Source: CAZHGD01 sp964531735
Lineage (GTDB): Bacteria > Armatimonadota > UBA10988
Assembly: GCA_964531735.1 (NCBI GenBank)
Contig: CAZHGD010000007.1
Coordinates: 1 to 64,000 of the forward strand
DNA length: 64,000 bases
Direction of reading: 5' to 3'
Under the pieces are notes generated by a model. That model searched no databases. It was not told the origin of the DNA and saw only the letters and a program-made list of their open reading frames with translations. The position numbers and the translations under genes were made by a program. Within the stretch, counting starts at the first letter, position 1; every line of letters begins with the position of its first letter. Shown piece after piece: positions 40,726 to 48,942 of this stretch.

Positions 40726-43356
40726 ATGAGTGACGAATCGGGTGTTGCCCAGCTTGGCATCATCAAGTTCTACAACCCGCGCAAGGGGTATGGGTTCGTC
40801 TCGCGGCAGGAAGGCAACGATGTCTTCTTCCATCTCAGCCACTTCCGGACGCCCACCTCACCGGTGCCCGGCGATGTGGTCCGGTTTCAACTGGGGCAGA
40901 ATCGCGAGGGCCTGACCGCCGAGGACATTGTGGTCGTGGCCAGTGAAGACGTCGAGTGCTACGGTGGCTCGATCACGCACCTCGAAGTGGAGGGCGGCGT
41001 GGTCACCACGCCGGACAACTTCGCCATCTCGTTCCGCCGCGAGGACTACATCCCGCACGCGCGGGCCGAGAGCCTGCGCGTCGGCGACGAAGTCGAGTTC
41101 CACTTCCCGGTGCAGGACGAGGCCGGGCAGTGGCACGCCAAGGTGGTGCGCGCGCCCGATTTCCGGCCGGAACATGCCGCTCGCGTGGAACGGCGCGAGG
41201 TGGATGACGAGGAAGAGAACCGGCGGCTGCTCGGCATCCTCTACAAGACCGACCTCGACGAGGAGGCGCTGCACGCCGGCCACTTGCTGGCCGAGCGCAA
41301 CATGCGCGCCACGTTGAGCGCGCTGGTCAGCCGCATCTTCGACCGCCGGCTGGAGCGCGAGACGCGCGCCGAGTTGGTGGCGCTGCTACCGGCGATCTAC
41401 TTCGACGACGAGTGCCAGTCGTACCTGGAACAGATGGCGGTGCTGCTCAACCGGGCGCTCGAGGAGGAGGATGCGGAGCGGAGCCCGGCGGCGTGCGACG
41501 CGCTGCGACTGCTGCTCGACGAGGACGCTTTCCCGATGCGCTGGTGGCAGTACCTGCTGCCGTTCGGCCTGACGCTGTTGCGCAACGTGAGCACGGTGCC
41601 CTCGTGTCACGCGCTGCTGGACGACGACGAGGTGTGCGCCAACGCCGAGCGCTGGCTGATGCGCGTGTGCCGACACGTGGAGCAGCGCCGGTCGGGCTAC
41701 GGCTACGTGATGACCACGGCGCTGACCTGCTTCGACGAGCTCTGGCAGCGCGAAGCCCTGCGCGGGCCGCTGCAACGCGTCATGGCGCGGCTGCTGGTGG
41801 CCACCGACGCCGACGGCCTGGCCAACCAGATCTACCACCTGCGCGACAAGCTGTCGCCGGCCTTCCTGCCGGTACTGCTGCCGCTGTTGAGCCAGCACCC
41901 GGACCTGTCGTTGACGCTGCAGTCGCCCAGTCACAGCGAGATCTTCTCGCAGTGGGTCGAGACGTTGGTCCGCGGCGCCGGCGGCGAGTTGAGCACCGAG
42001 TTGCTGGCCACGGTGTTGCCGCTGGTGGAAGAGGTGCGCACGCACCTGACCGACGAGGAGGCGATGAACCGCCTGATGCGGCCGGTCACCGAGAGCCTGA
42101 CGCCGGACGAGGTGGTCCGGATGCTGACCGCCGAGGACCTCCCGCAGCGCGCGGTGTGGGCCTGCCTGCGGCACCTCGACCGCCGCGGCGACTTGCAGGC
42201 GCTACTGGCCGACCCGAGCATCCGGGACCTGGTCACCGGTTGGCTGCGGCGCACGACCGAGCGGCCGGCCACCGAACTGCCGCGCGGGCCGGAGGTCAAC
42301 ACCGCGCTGCGGCTGATCGACCAGCTACGCGGCAGCGCCGAGCTGACCGGCGAGCTGTCGGGCATCGGGCGCACGCTGTTCCACGGCATCCATGACCGGT
42401 TGGCGCAGGCGGGCAGTGACGACCTGCTGCGACTGCTCGACCAGCTCGACATCGGCGGCCTGCCCGGTCTGACGCAGGTGCTGGCGCGGCGGCTGACCGA
42501 TGACGCCCTGAGCGATGTGGCGCACCAACGGCTGGTGGCGTACTTCGCCGAGCTGGATCCGCTGGCGGCCGATGCCGGACGCGCCGTGCTGGCCTGGACG
42601 AGCCAGCGGCAGGAGGTGGCGGCGCTCGACGCGGTGGTCGCCGCGCGGGAGCGCTGCGAGGCCAGCGAGAACGGCGAGGTCTCGGCGTTTGCCCAGGTGG
42701 TCGACGAGCTGCTCGAAGCGGAGCAGGTGAGTTGGCATGATGCCTTCATCGTCGGCCTGGAAGAGCTGCCCATCGGTGGCGCCGCGGCCCGGTTGCAGGA
42801 GTTCGCGATCCTGGTTCCGCAGCGGCTGTTCGTGGACCCGTCCGACTTCGCGCCGAACCGGTATGTGCGGTTGTTCTGCCGGCGGGGCCTGGTGCTGGGC
42901 GTGGTGCCGGCGCCGGTGGTGACCAGCGACTGGGTCTGCGGGCAGTTGGCCGGACCGCTGTTCGTCGATGAGCGTAATGCGATGGTCGGCTTGCTGCTCG
43001 ACAGTAGCGGCGAGCGCTGCTACTTCGAGATGGCGCAGATGGCGGCGGGCCAGGAGCGTCCGCTGCGCGAGGGCGACCTGCTGCGCTTCACGCGCCTGCC
43101 GGCGGCGGCCGAGGCCCCGTTCCGCTACGTGGCGTTCAACGTCCACGCGGAGTTCGGACCTGCAGACGCCGGCCTGCTGGCCGACTGCCTGGCCAACGCC
43201 AGCGCCATCGGTCTCGCGGTGACGGCCGGGCGGCGCTTGCTGGAGTGCGATGAGAGCGCCTGGCGCGCGGCCTGGGCGGCCTTGCCGGCAGACCGCCGCA
43301 CCGCGGTGGCGGAGGTGCTGGACGAGACCGAGCGGGCCCAGTGGTTGGCGGGCTGA
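40726..43356 (+). CDS. Cold-shock-domain protein with long helical and C-terminal beta domains
   Basis: 876 residues from ATG 40726 (GTGGAGAC site). Residues 8-75 are a full cold-shock domain: GIIKFYNPRKGYGFVSRQ with RNP1 (KGYGFV) and DVFFHLSHF (RNP2), so it should bind single-stranded nucleic acid. Residues about 80-160 look like a second, degenerate OB/S1 fold (RVGDEVEFHFPVQ). About 550 residues of helix-rich sequence follow with no motif I recognise. The last 180 residues (LPIGGAAARLQEFAILVP... REGDLLRFTRLPAAA) may hold another OB fold. Ordinary CSD proteins are about 70 residues; this fusion is unusual. It lies 14 bases before the STAND gene and is probably its operon partner. Confidence 0.75.
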   Translation: MSDESGVAQLGIIKFYNPRKGYGFVSRQEGNDVFFHLSHFRTPTSPVPGDVVRFQLGQNREGLTAEDIVVVASEDVECYGGSITHLEVEGGVVTTPDNFAISFRREDYIPHARAESLRVGDEVEFHFPVQDEAGQWHAKVVRAPDFRPEHAARVERREVDDEEENRRLLGILYKTDLDEEALHAGHLLAERNMRATLSALVSRIFDRRLERETRAELVALLPAIYFDDECQSYLEQMAVLLNRALEEEDAERSPAACDALRLLLDEDAFPMRWWQYLLPFGLTLLRNVSTVPSCHALLDDDEVCANAERWLMRVCRHVEQRRSGYGYVMTTALTCFDELWQREALRGPLQRVMARLLVATDADGLANQIYHLRDKLSPAFLPVLLPLLSQHPDLSLTLQSPSHSEIFSQWVETLVRGAGGELSTELLATVLPLVEEVRTHLTDEEAMNRLMRPVTESLTPDEVVRMLTAEDLPQRAVWACLRHLDRRGDLQALLADPSIRDLVTGWLRRTTERPATELPRGPEVNTALRLIDQLRGSAELTGELSGIGRTLFHGIHDRLAQAGSDDLLRLLDQLDIGGLPGLTQVLARRLTDDALSDVAHQRLVAYFAELDPLAADAGRAVLAWTSQRQEVAALDAVVAARERCEASENGEVSAFAQVVDELLEAEQVSWHDAFIVGLEELPIGGAAARLQEFAILVPQRLFVDPSDFAPNRYVRLFCRRGLVLGVVPAPVVTSDWVCGQLAGPLFVDERNAMVGLLLDSSGERCYFEMAQMAAGQERPLREGDLLRFTRLPAAAEAPFRYVAFNVHAEFGPADAGLLADCLANASAIGLAVTAGRRLLECDESAWRAAWAALPADRRTAVAEVLDETERAQWLAG

Positions 43357-43370
43357 GTGAGGAGAGCCGT

Positions 43371-46300
43371 ATGGACGCTCAACCGGAACTGCTGGCATCC
43401 ATCATCAGACAGAAGTCCGAGTCGCTGGCGGACGTCTACGATGCGTACCGCGCGCAGGTCATGGACGCGATTCGGTCGGGCTGGTTGGTGGCGCGGCACG
43501 GCGCCGACCACTGGCGCACCATCGGCTTGTATGCGGCGCGGCTGATCCCCGAACGGGTCATGCAGCAGATGGGCGCGGCGGACGTGCTGGTCATGGCCTG
43601 CGCCTGCCTGGCTCACGAACTGAAGCTGCCCGACCGTGAAGGGCACGACTGGCTGACCACGCATCCGGACGACCTCGGCCTGGATGGGCCGACGGCGTCG
43701 GCGGTGCGGCTGGTCTGCGAGTTTGTGACCACCTCCGGCCGGCGGATGCGGCGCGCGCCGCGCTGGGGCTACCTCGGCCGCGAGGCCGTCGACCTGCGGC
43801 GCATCGGCGCGGCCCTGCTGGTGGCCGACCGCATCGATGTCGAGCACACCGATGTGCCGCTCCCCGAGGAGATCGACGACATCGAGCCGGAGAAGGCGCA
43901 TCGCTGGCCGCACGAGCGCGGCCTGACGGTGGGCCTGATCGACCCTCGCGAGGGCGTGCTGCGGCTCGATCTCACCTCGCCCAGCAAGGCTTGGCGGCGC
44001 CAGGTCGAGCAGCACTTCATGCCGGCGGCCAACGCGGCCATGGATGTGGCGCGCAACATCCTGCTCGCCGCCGGGATGCCGTTCCGCGAGATCGAGCTGC
44101 ACGACCTCCACGCCAAGCCGACGGCCGACGTGGCACGGGCCCAGGAAGTGATGCGCGCTCGGGCCGGCGCGCGCCGGCGGCCGATCAAGCCGTTCAAGTT
44201 CCTCGATCCGTATGCCGAGGACGAGAGCCATCTGCTCCCGGCCCGTGACGACGAGGTGCTGCGGCTGGCCGGGCGAACGCTGACCAGCCCGCTGACGGTG
44301 CTGGTGGGCGAGACCGGCTCGGGCAAGACCTCGCTGGTGGCCGCGGGCGTCCTGCCGTGGCTGCGCGAGCACGGCTATGACGGCGTGCTGGCGCGGTGCT
44401 TCGACGACCCGACGCGGTCGCTGCTGCAGGCGGTCCGGGCGCGCCTCGGTGAGCCGGAACGCGTCGAATCGAGCGACGCGGAGCAGTTGGGCGCCGCCGC
44501 CCGCGAGCTGGCGGCGCGCAGCAGCGCGCCGGTGCTGCTGGTGCTCGACCAGAGCCAGGAGATGTTCACTCGCCTCGGCTCGCGCACGCGCCTGGAGTTC
44601 GCCAAGGACCTGGCCGGCTTGCTCTCGTTGCCGGGCGAGCCGGTCCACGTGCTGGTGGTCATCCAGCGCGAGTTCTTCGTGAACCTGACCGAGTTGCTGC
44701 CGGAGTTGCCGACGCTGTTCCACGAAGTGGTCGAACTGAAGCGGCTCAACAGCGACCAGGCCGAGGCCGTGGTGCGCCGCTCACTGGGCCGGTTCCGCCT
44801 GTGGTTCGACCAGTTGGTCACCTCGCACCTGATCGACGATCTGGCCACGGCCGAGGGCATTCTGCCGGTCGAGCTGCAGATCTGCTGCGACGCGCTGGTC
44901 AACCAGGTCGAAGAAGACGAGCATCACGTCGGCTACGAGGTCTACCGCCGCATCGGCCCCGCGCGGCGGATCCTCGACGCGCTGGTCGACACGCGGCTGC
45001 GAACCTTCCGCTGGCGGCGCAACACGCTGGCCAAGAGCATCCTGGTCAACAGCGTCACCGCGCAGCGGACCAAGTCGCTGCTGACGGTGGAAGAGTGCGC
45101 GGTGGATACCGGCACCGACCAGGACACCTGCCGCGACCTGCTGGAGGAGCTGACCGAACTCGGACTGCTGCGGCGGCTGGTCCACAGCAACGGCCGGGTG
45201 ATGTACGAACTGCGGCACGAGTACCTGGCGCAGCGGTTGGAGACCTACATCAGCGATGTCGAGCGCGAAGCCAAAGACATCGACGACCTGCTGCACCGCG
45301 AGCTGAACAACTACGAGAAGTTCCAACTGCTGCTCGACAAGGAGAAGCTCAAGCTGATCCACCAGTACCGGCGGCGGTTGACGTTCACCGCCGAGGAGCT
45401 GGAGCTGGTCATTCGCTCGGCGGCGCACGAGCGGTTCGAGGTCGACTACTGGTTCGGGCGGGTCAACGAGCTGACCGTGTCGCAGCAGATGGTGCTGGCG
45501 GTCGACCTGCTCTATTCGCCCGAGCCGGACCTGCGGGACTCGCTACGGGCGATGATCAGCCGGCTCGATCACAAGGCGGTGGTGCCGACGCTGCTCGACA
45601 GCCTGCGTGAGGCCGATGCGACGGTGCGTGAGACGGCCATCGACGTGCTGCGCGAGATTGATGTCAACCTGGTCGAGGCGCTGGAGGTGGGCGACGCGGC
45701 CACGCGGCAGCAGGCGGCCTACGCGCTCGGGCAGATTGGCGCCAGGCACGCGGTCAAGCCACTGGTCGAGACGGCGCAGCACGCGCCCGACGAAGTGCGC
45801 GAGCAAGCGGTGGAGGCGTTGGCCGAGATCGACCGTAGCGGCAGCGCCGATCTGCTGATCCGCAGCCTGCGCACCGGCAGCTCCGCCAGCCGTTGGAACG
45901 CCGCCATGGCGCTCGGTCGGCTCGGGCGCGACCAGAGCATCCGCGACCGCATCAAGCGCGAAGCCGAGCGGCCCGAGGCACCGGAGGCGCTCCGCTTCGC
46001 CTATGGGCGAGCCTGCCTCGAAGGCCGGCAGTTCGAAGATGCCGAAGCGGTGCTGAAGGACCTGGAGCGGCGCTCGATACCCGAGGACCAGAAGCAGCGC
46101 CTGGAGCAGGCCTGGCAGGACCTGGCCAAGCTGCGCAAGAAGGAGGAGCGCGGCCTGTTCACCTGGCCGATGTACCGCGGCGACGCCGGCGGCGCGGCCT
46201 TCACGCCGCAGGGGCTCAGCCTGCCGCTGGCGCTGAAGTGGGAGTTCGCGACCGGCGACCAGATCTACAGCTCGCCCGCGGTGGCGGCCGGCGCGGTCTA

Positions 46301-47207
46301 CTGTGCCTCGACCGACCAGAAGCTCTACGCGCTGGATGCGGAGAGCGGCACGGAGCTGTGGGTCTACGAGGCCGACAGCCCGATCCGCAGCTCGCCCTGC
46401 ATCGTCGATGGGCGCGTGTACTTCGGCACGGCCGAGGGCATGGTCCACGCTGTGGAGCAGGACACCGGTCGCGCCGCGTGGGCGGAGCGGCTGGGTGAAG
46501 GGATTGAGAGTTCGGTGCGCGGTGAAGGTCCACGGCTGTTTGTCGGCACGACCGACGGTCAGGTGGTGGCCTTCGCACCGGACGATGGCCAAGTGCTCTG
46601 GCGCACTCCGCTGCAAGGTCCGGTCGAGGCCAGTCCGGCGACCGACGGGCAGTACGTAGCCATTGGCACCCCCGAGTATGGCCTGGCGTTGCTGAGCGCC
46701 GACGCCGGCGAAGTGCTCTGGCGTTGGCGCGTGGACGGCGGCCTGCGTGGCAGCCCGGTGTTGTGCGAGGATTCGGTCCTCGTCGGCGCGGGCGATGGCC
46801 GGGTGGAACGGCTCGATCGCGGGGGCACGGTGCTGTGGACGGCGTTCCTCAGCGGCCCGGTGAACAGCTCCGCGGCGGTGGCGCGCGGTCGGGTGTTCGT
46901 GGGCGCCACCGACGGCGAGATCGCGGCCCTGTCGTTGGCCACCGGGGCCCGGTTGTGGGCCTTCGAGAGCGAAGGCCGCATGTCGGCCTCGCCGACCGTG
47001 GCGGGTCACACGGTGTTCGCCGGCAGCGAAGCCGGCAATCTGTTCGCCTTCGAGGCCGAGACCGGCGCGCTCCAGTGGCGCTATCGCACCGGCTACAGCA
47101 TCCATTCGACGCCGGCCGTGGCCGACGGGCGGCTGTTTGTGGCGCTGCGCTATTACAACGTGTGCGCGTTTGGCGAGACGGTCGATGTCGAGGACCTACG
47201 CCGCTGA
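43371..47207 (+). CDS. STAND NTPase: HD-like domain, P-loop NTPase, HEAT repeats, PQQ-type beta-propeller
   Basis: 1278 residues from ATG 43371 (GGAGAG upstream). Residues about 40-235 resemble the HD-CE domain of prokaryotic conflict systems: ARHGADHWRTIGLYAARLI, CLAHELKLPD where HD is expected, and LLVADRIDVEHTDVP; the His-Asp pair reads His-Glu. Walker A is GETGSGKTS (313-321) and Walker B VLLVLDQSQE (388-397), nSTAND1-like, with VLVVIQREFFVNL as the sensor strand. A winged-helix region (about 510-620) precedes HEAT repeats (about 720-900: DAATRQQAAYALGQIGAR). The last 350 residues form PQQ-like blades (YSSPAVAAGAVYCASTDQKLYALD). This sensor-switch-effector layout is typical of immune or cell-death STAND proteins. 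Target and effector unknown; no signal peptide, so cytoplasmic. Confidence 0.85.
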   Translation: MDAQPELLASIIRQKSESLADVYDAYRAQVMDAIRSGWLVARHGADHWRTIGLYAARLIPERVMQQMGAADVLVMACACLAHELKLPDREGHDWLTTHPDDLGLDGPTASAVRLVCEFVTTSGRRMRRAPRWGYLGREAVDLRRIGAALLVADRIDVEHTDVPLPEEIDDIEPEKAHRWPHERGLTVGLIDPREGVLRLDLTSPSKAWRRQVEQHFMPAANAAMDVARNILLAAGMPFREIELHDLHAKPTADVARAQEVMRARAGARRRPIKPFKFLDPYAEDESHLLPARDDEVLRLAGRTLTSPLTVLVGETGSGKTSLVAAGVLPWLREHGYDGVLARCFDDPTRSLLQAVRARLGEPERVESSDAEQLGAAARELAARSSAPVLLVLDQSQEMFTRLGSRTRLEFAKDLAGLLSLPGEPVHVLVVIQREFFVNLTELLPELPTLFHEVVELKRLNSDQAEAVVRRSLGRFRLWFDQLVTSHLIDDLATAEGILPVELQICCDALVNQVEEDEHHVGYEVYRRIGPARRILDALVDTRLRTFRWRRNTLAKSILVNSVTAQRTKSLLTVEECAVDTGTDQDTCRDLLEELTELGLLRRLVHSNGRVMYELRHEYLAQRLETYISDVEREAKDIDDLLHRELNNYEKFQLLLDKEKLKLIHQYRRRLTFTAEELELVIRSAAHERFEVDYWFGRVNELTVSQQMVLAVDLLYSPEPDLRDSLRAMISRLDHKAVVPTLLDSLREADATVRETAIDVLREIDVNLVEALEVGDAATRQQAAYALGQIGARHAVKPLVETAQHAPDEVREQAVEALAEIDRSGSADLLIRSLRTGSSASRWNAAMALGRLGRDQSIRDRIKREAERPEAPEALRFAYGRACLEGRQFEDAEAVLKDLERRSIPEDQKQRLEQAWQDLAKLRKKEERGLFTWPMYRGDAGGAAFTPQGLSLPLALKWEFATGDQIYSSPAVAAGAVYCASTDQKLYALDAESGTELWVYEADSPIRSSPCIVDGRVYFGTAEGMVHAVEQDTGRAAWAERLGEGIESSVRGEGPRLFVGTTDGQVVAFAPDDGQVLWRTPLQGPVEASPATDGQYVAIGTPEYGLALLSADAGEVLWRWRVDGGLRGSPVLCEDSVLVGAGDGRVERLDRGGTVLWTAFLSGPVNSSAAVARGRVFVGATDGEIAALSLATGARLWAFESEGRMSASPTVAGHTVFAGSEAGNLFAFEAETGALQWRYRTGYSIHSTPAVADGRLFVALRYYNVCAFGETVDVEDLRR

Positions 47208-47269
47208 GCGCGGCGGGAGAGGATCGCGAACCGCACGGCCGACAGGCCCGCCTGCCGACCGGCCAACAG

Positions 47270-47291
47270 GCGCGGGCGGACCGCCGCGCGC
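47270..47291 (+). other. GC-rich hairpin between the STAND and amidohydrolase genes
   Basis: gcgcg...cgcgc stem with one bulge extended by ggcg/cgcc pairing, in the 96-base gap and just before the AGGAG site of the amidohydrolase gene. Could attenuate read-through or be chance folding in GC-rich DNA. Confidence 0.35.
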
Positions 47292-47303
47292 CGAGGAGTA
47301 TCC

Positions 47304-48143
47304 ATGACCGTACCAGAGCTGCGGGCGCGGTTGCAGGCGCCGGCCGGACCGGTGTTGGACGTGCATGTCCATCCCTTCTCCGGCTTCGGCCCGTACCGCG
47401 CCGAGACCCCCGAGGAGGATGCCCGGCGGCTCCTTGAGGCGGCTGACCGCGCCGGAGTGACCCACCTCGTGCTGTTCACGCTCCGCGGCGGCTACAGCCC
47501 GTCTCCAGAACAGTTCCGCGAAGCCAACGACTACTGCCTGCGGGCGGCCGACGTGGCGCCGGACCGCCTGCTGCCGTTCTGCTACCTCAGCGGCGAGTAC
47601 AGCCGCGCTTCACTCCGTGAGATCGACCGCTGCGTGGCCACGCACCGCTTTGTCGGCGTGAAGCTCTGGATGGCGGCCAGGGCCAGCGATCCGGTAGTGG
47701 CCGACCTGGTGGCGGCGGCGGCCGCGCACGGTGCGCCGGTGCTCCAGCACGCCTGGGACAAGACCGGCGGCAATGGCGAGACGGAATCGACGCCGGCCGG
47801 TGTGGCCAAGCTGGCCCGCATGGTGCCCGACGCGAAGATCATCATGGCGCACCTCAACGGGCATGGTATGCGGGGCATCGAGCGCATTCAGGCCTGTACG
47901 AACATCTATGTGGACACCAGCGGCGGCGACCCGGAGTCGGGCATGGTCGAGCTGGCCTGTCGCCGGCTGGGCTACCAGCGGGTGCTCTTCGGCTCCGATG
48001 CGCCCATCCGCCACTTCGGGGTCCAGATGAGCAAGGTGCTGGGCGCCGCCATTCCAGACGAGCAGAAGCGCGCCGTGCTCTGGGACAATGCCGTGCGACT
48101 GCTGCCGTCGTGGGCCAAGCTGGAGGGAGCGCTGGTGGCATGA
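47304..48143 (+). CDS. Amidohydrolase 2-family metal-dependent hydrolase
   Basis: 279 residues, GAGGAG upstream of ATG. The TIM-barrel amidohydrolase motifs are all present: VLDVHVHPFSGFG (His-x-His), a strand FVGVKLWMAA, VLQHAWDKTGG (His), IIMAHLNGHGMRGIE (His) and VLFGSDAPIRHFG (Asp). This makes it a likely active hydrolase or decarboxylase; the substrate is unknown. A second, degenerate homolog overlaps its stop by four bases (ATGA), forming a coupled pair. Located after the STAND gene by 96 bases. Confidence 0.9.
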   Translation: MTVPELRARLQAPAGPVLDVHVHPFSGFGPYRAETPEEDARRLLEAADRAGVTHLVLFTLRGGYSPSPEQFREANDYCLRAADVAPDRLLPFCYLSGEYSRASLREIDRCVATHRFVGVKLWMAARASDPVVADLVAAAAAHGAPVLQHAWDKTGGNGETESTPAGVAKLARMVPDAKIIMAHLNGHGMRGIERIQACTNIYVDTSGGDPESGMVELACRRLGYQRVLFGSDAPIRHFGVQMSKVLGAAIPDEQKRAVLWDNAVRLLPSWAKLEGALVA

Positions 48144-48895
48144 TCATCGACTGCAATGCGTCCGCCGGCCATTGGCCCAGCCGGCCGCCGGCGCCGAGCC
48201 GGGTGCCCGAGGTCTGGGCGGGCCTGAATGCGCTGGGCGTGGATCGGGTGTTCATGGCCTCGCTCGATTCGGCCTGGTGCCGCAATCCCCATGCGCCGAA
48301 CGCGCGGCTGATGGAGGAGACGGCTCCGTGCGAGCAGATCTCGCCGGTGCCGACGCTCGATCCGACGGTACACACCTGGCGTGATGAGCTGGCGGCCATC
48401 TCGCAAGCCGGCCGGGTCCGCATGGTCCGGTTGCTGCCCACCTATTCGCCGTACCTGTTGGCCGAGGCCGACACGATGCTCGACGAAATCCGGCAGGCCG
48501 GCCTGGCGGTGCAACTCCAGCTCCGCCTGGACGACCCGCGACGGCAGCACCCGTTGGCGCAGGTGCCCGACCTACCCGCCGAAGAAGCGGTTCAGGCCGC
48601 TCGCCGCCATCCGGCCAGTGTCTGCATCATCGGCGGCGCTCGGTTCCAGGAGCTGCTGGCACTGCGCGACGAGATCCTGGACGTCAAGCTGCTGTTCGCC
48701 GACACCTCGCAGTGTGATGGCCTGGATGCGGTGAAGGTGCTCTGCGAAGCCGGTCTGGCCGACCGGCTGCTGTTCGGCAGCCACGCGCCGCTGTTCGAGT
48801 ACCCGGCCGGTCTGCGCCGCGTGGTGGACGACCTGGACGAAGTCACCGCGGAGCAGATCCTGGGCGGTAACGCTCAGCGCGTGCTCTGGCCGTAG
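48140..48895 (+). CDS. Amidohydrolase-like protein missing metal ligands
   Basis: 251 residues from ATG 48140, coupled to the upstream gene by ATGA. It shares the barrel layout with its neighbour but the first strand reads IIDCNASAGHW instead of D-x-H-x-H, and the late strand reads LLFGSHAPLFEYP with His where the metal Asp is expected. I infer a pseudoenzyme that forms a heteromer with the upstream active hydrolase, as seen for other paired amidohydrolase genes. A strong hairpin follows its stop. Confidence 0.75.
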   Translation: MIIDCNASAGHWPSRPPAPSRVPEVWAGLNALGVDRVFMASLDSAWCRNPHAPNARLMEETAPCEQISPVPTLDPTVHTWRDELAAISQAGRVRMVRLLPTYSPYLLAEADTMLDEIRQAGLAVQLQLRLDDPRRQHPLAQVPDLPAEEAVQAARRHPASVCIIGGARFQELLALRDEILDVKLLFADTSQCDGLDAVKVLCEAGLADRLLFGSHAPLFEYPAGLRRVVDDLDEVTAEQILGGNAQRVLWP

Positions 48896-48896
48896 C

Positions 48897-48936
48897 CGCC
48901 GCCGTCTGTGCCGCCCTATTAGCGGCGACGGCGGCG
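48897..48936. terminator. Bidirectional terminator hairpin between convergent genes
   Basis: Perfect 10-base outer stem cgccgccgtc/gacggcggcg (48897-48906 and 48927-48936) with a nested 5-base inner stem gccgc/gcggc around CCTATTA. It fills the 47-base gap between the stops of the amidohydrolase-like gene (48895) and the LecA/CAP gene (48943). Placement argues for termination from both sides. Confidence 0.75.
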
Positions 48937-48942
48937 CGGCTC

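Noticed and set aside
46163..47200. Possible PQQ-dependent dehydrogenase
   Set aside because: Only the propeller blades match; the tryptophan-docking, calcium and catalytic Asp features and a signal peptide are missing, and it is the C-terminal part of a STAND protein.
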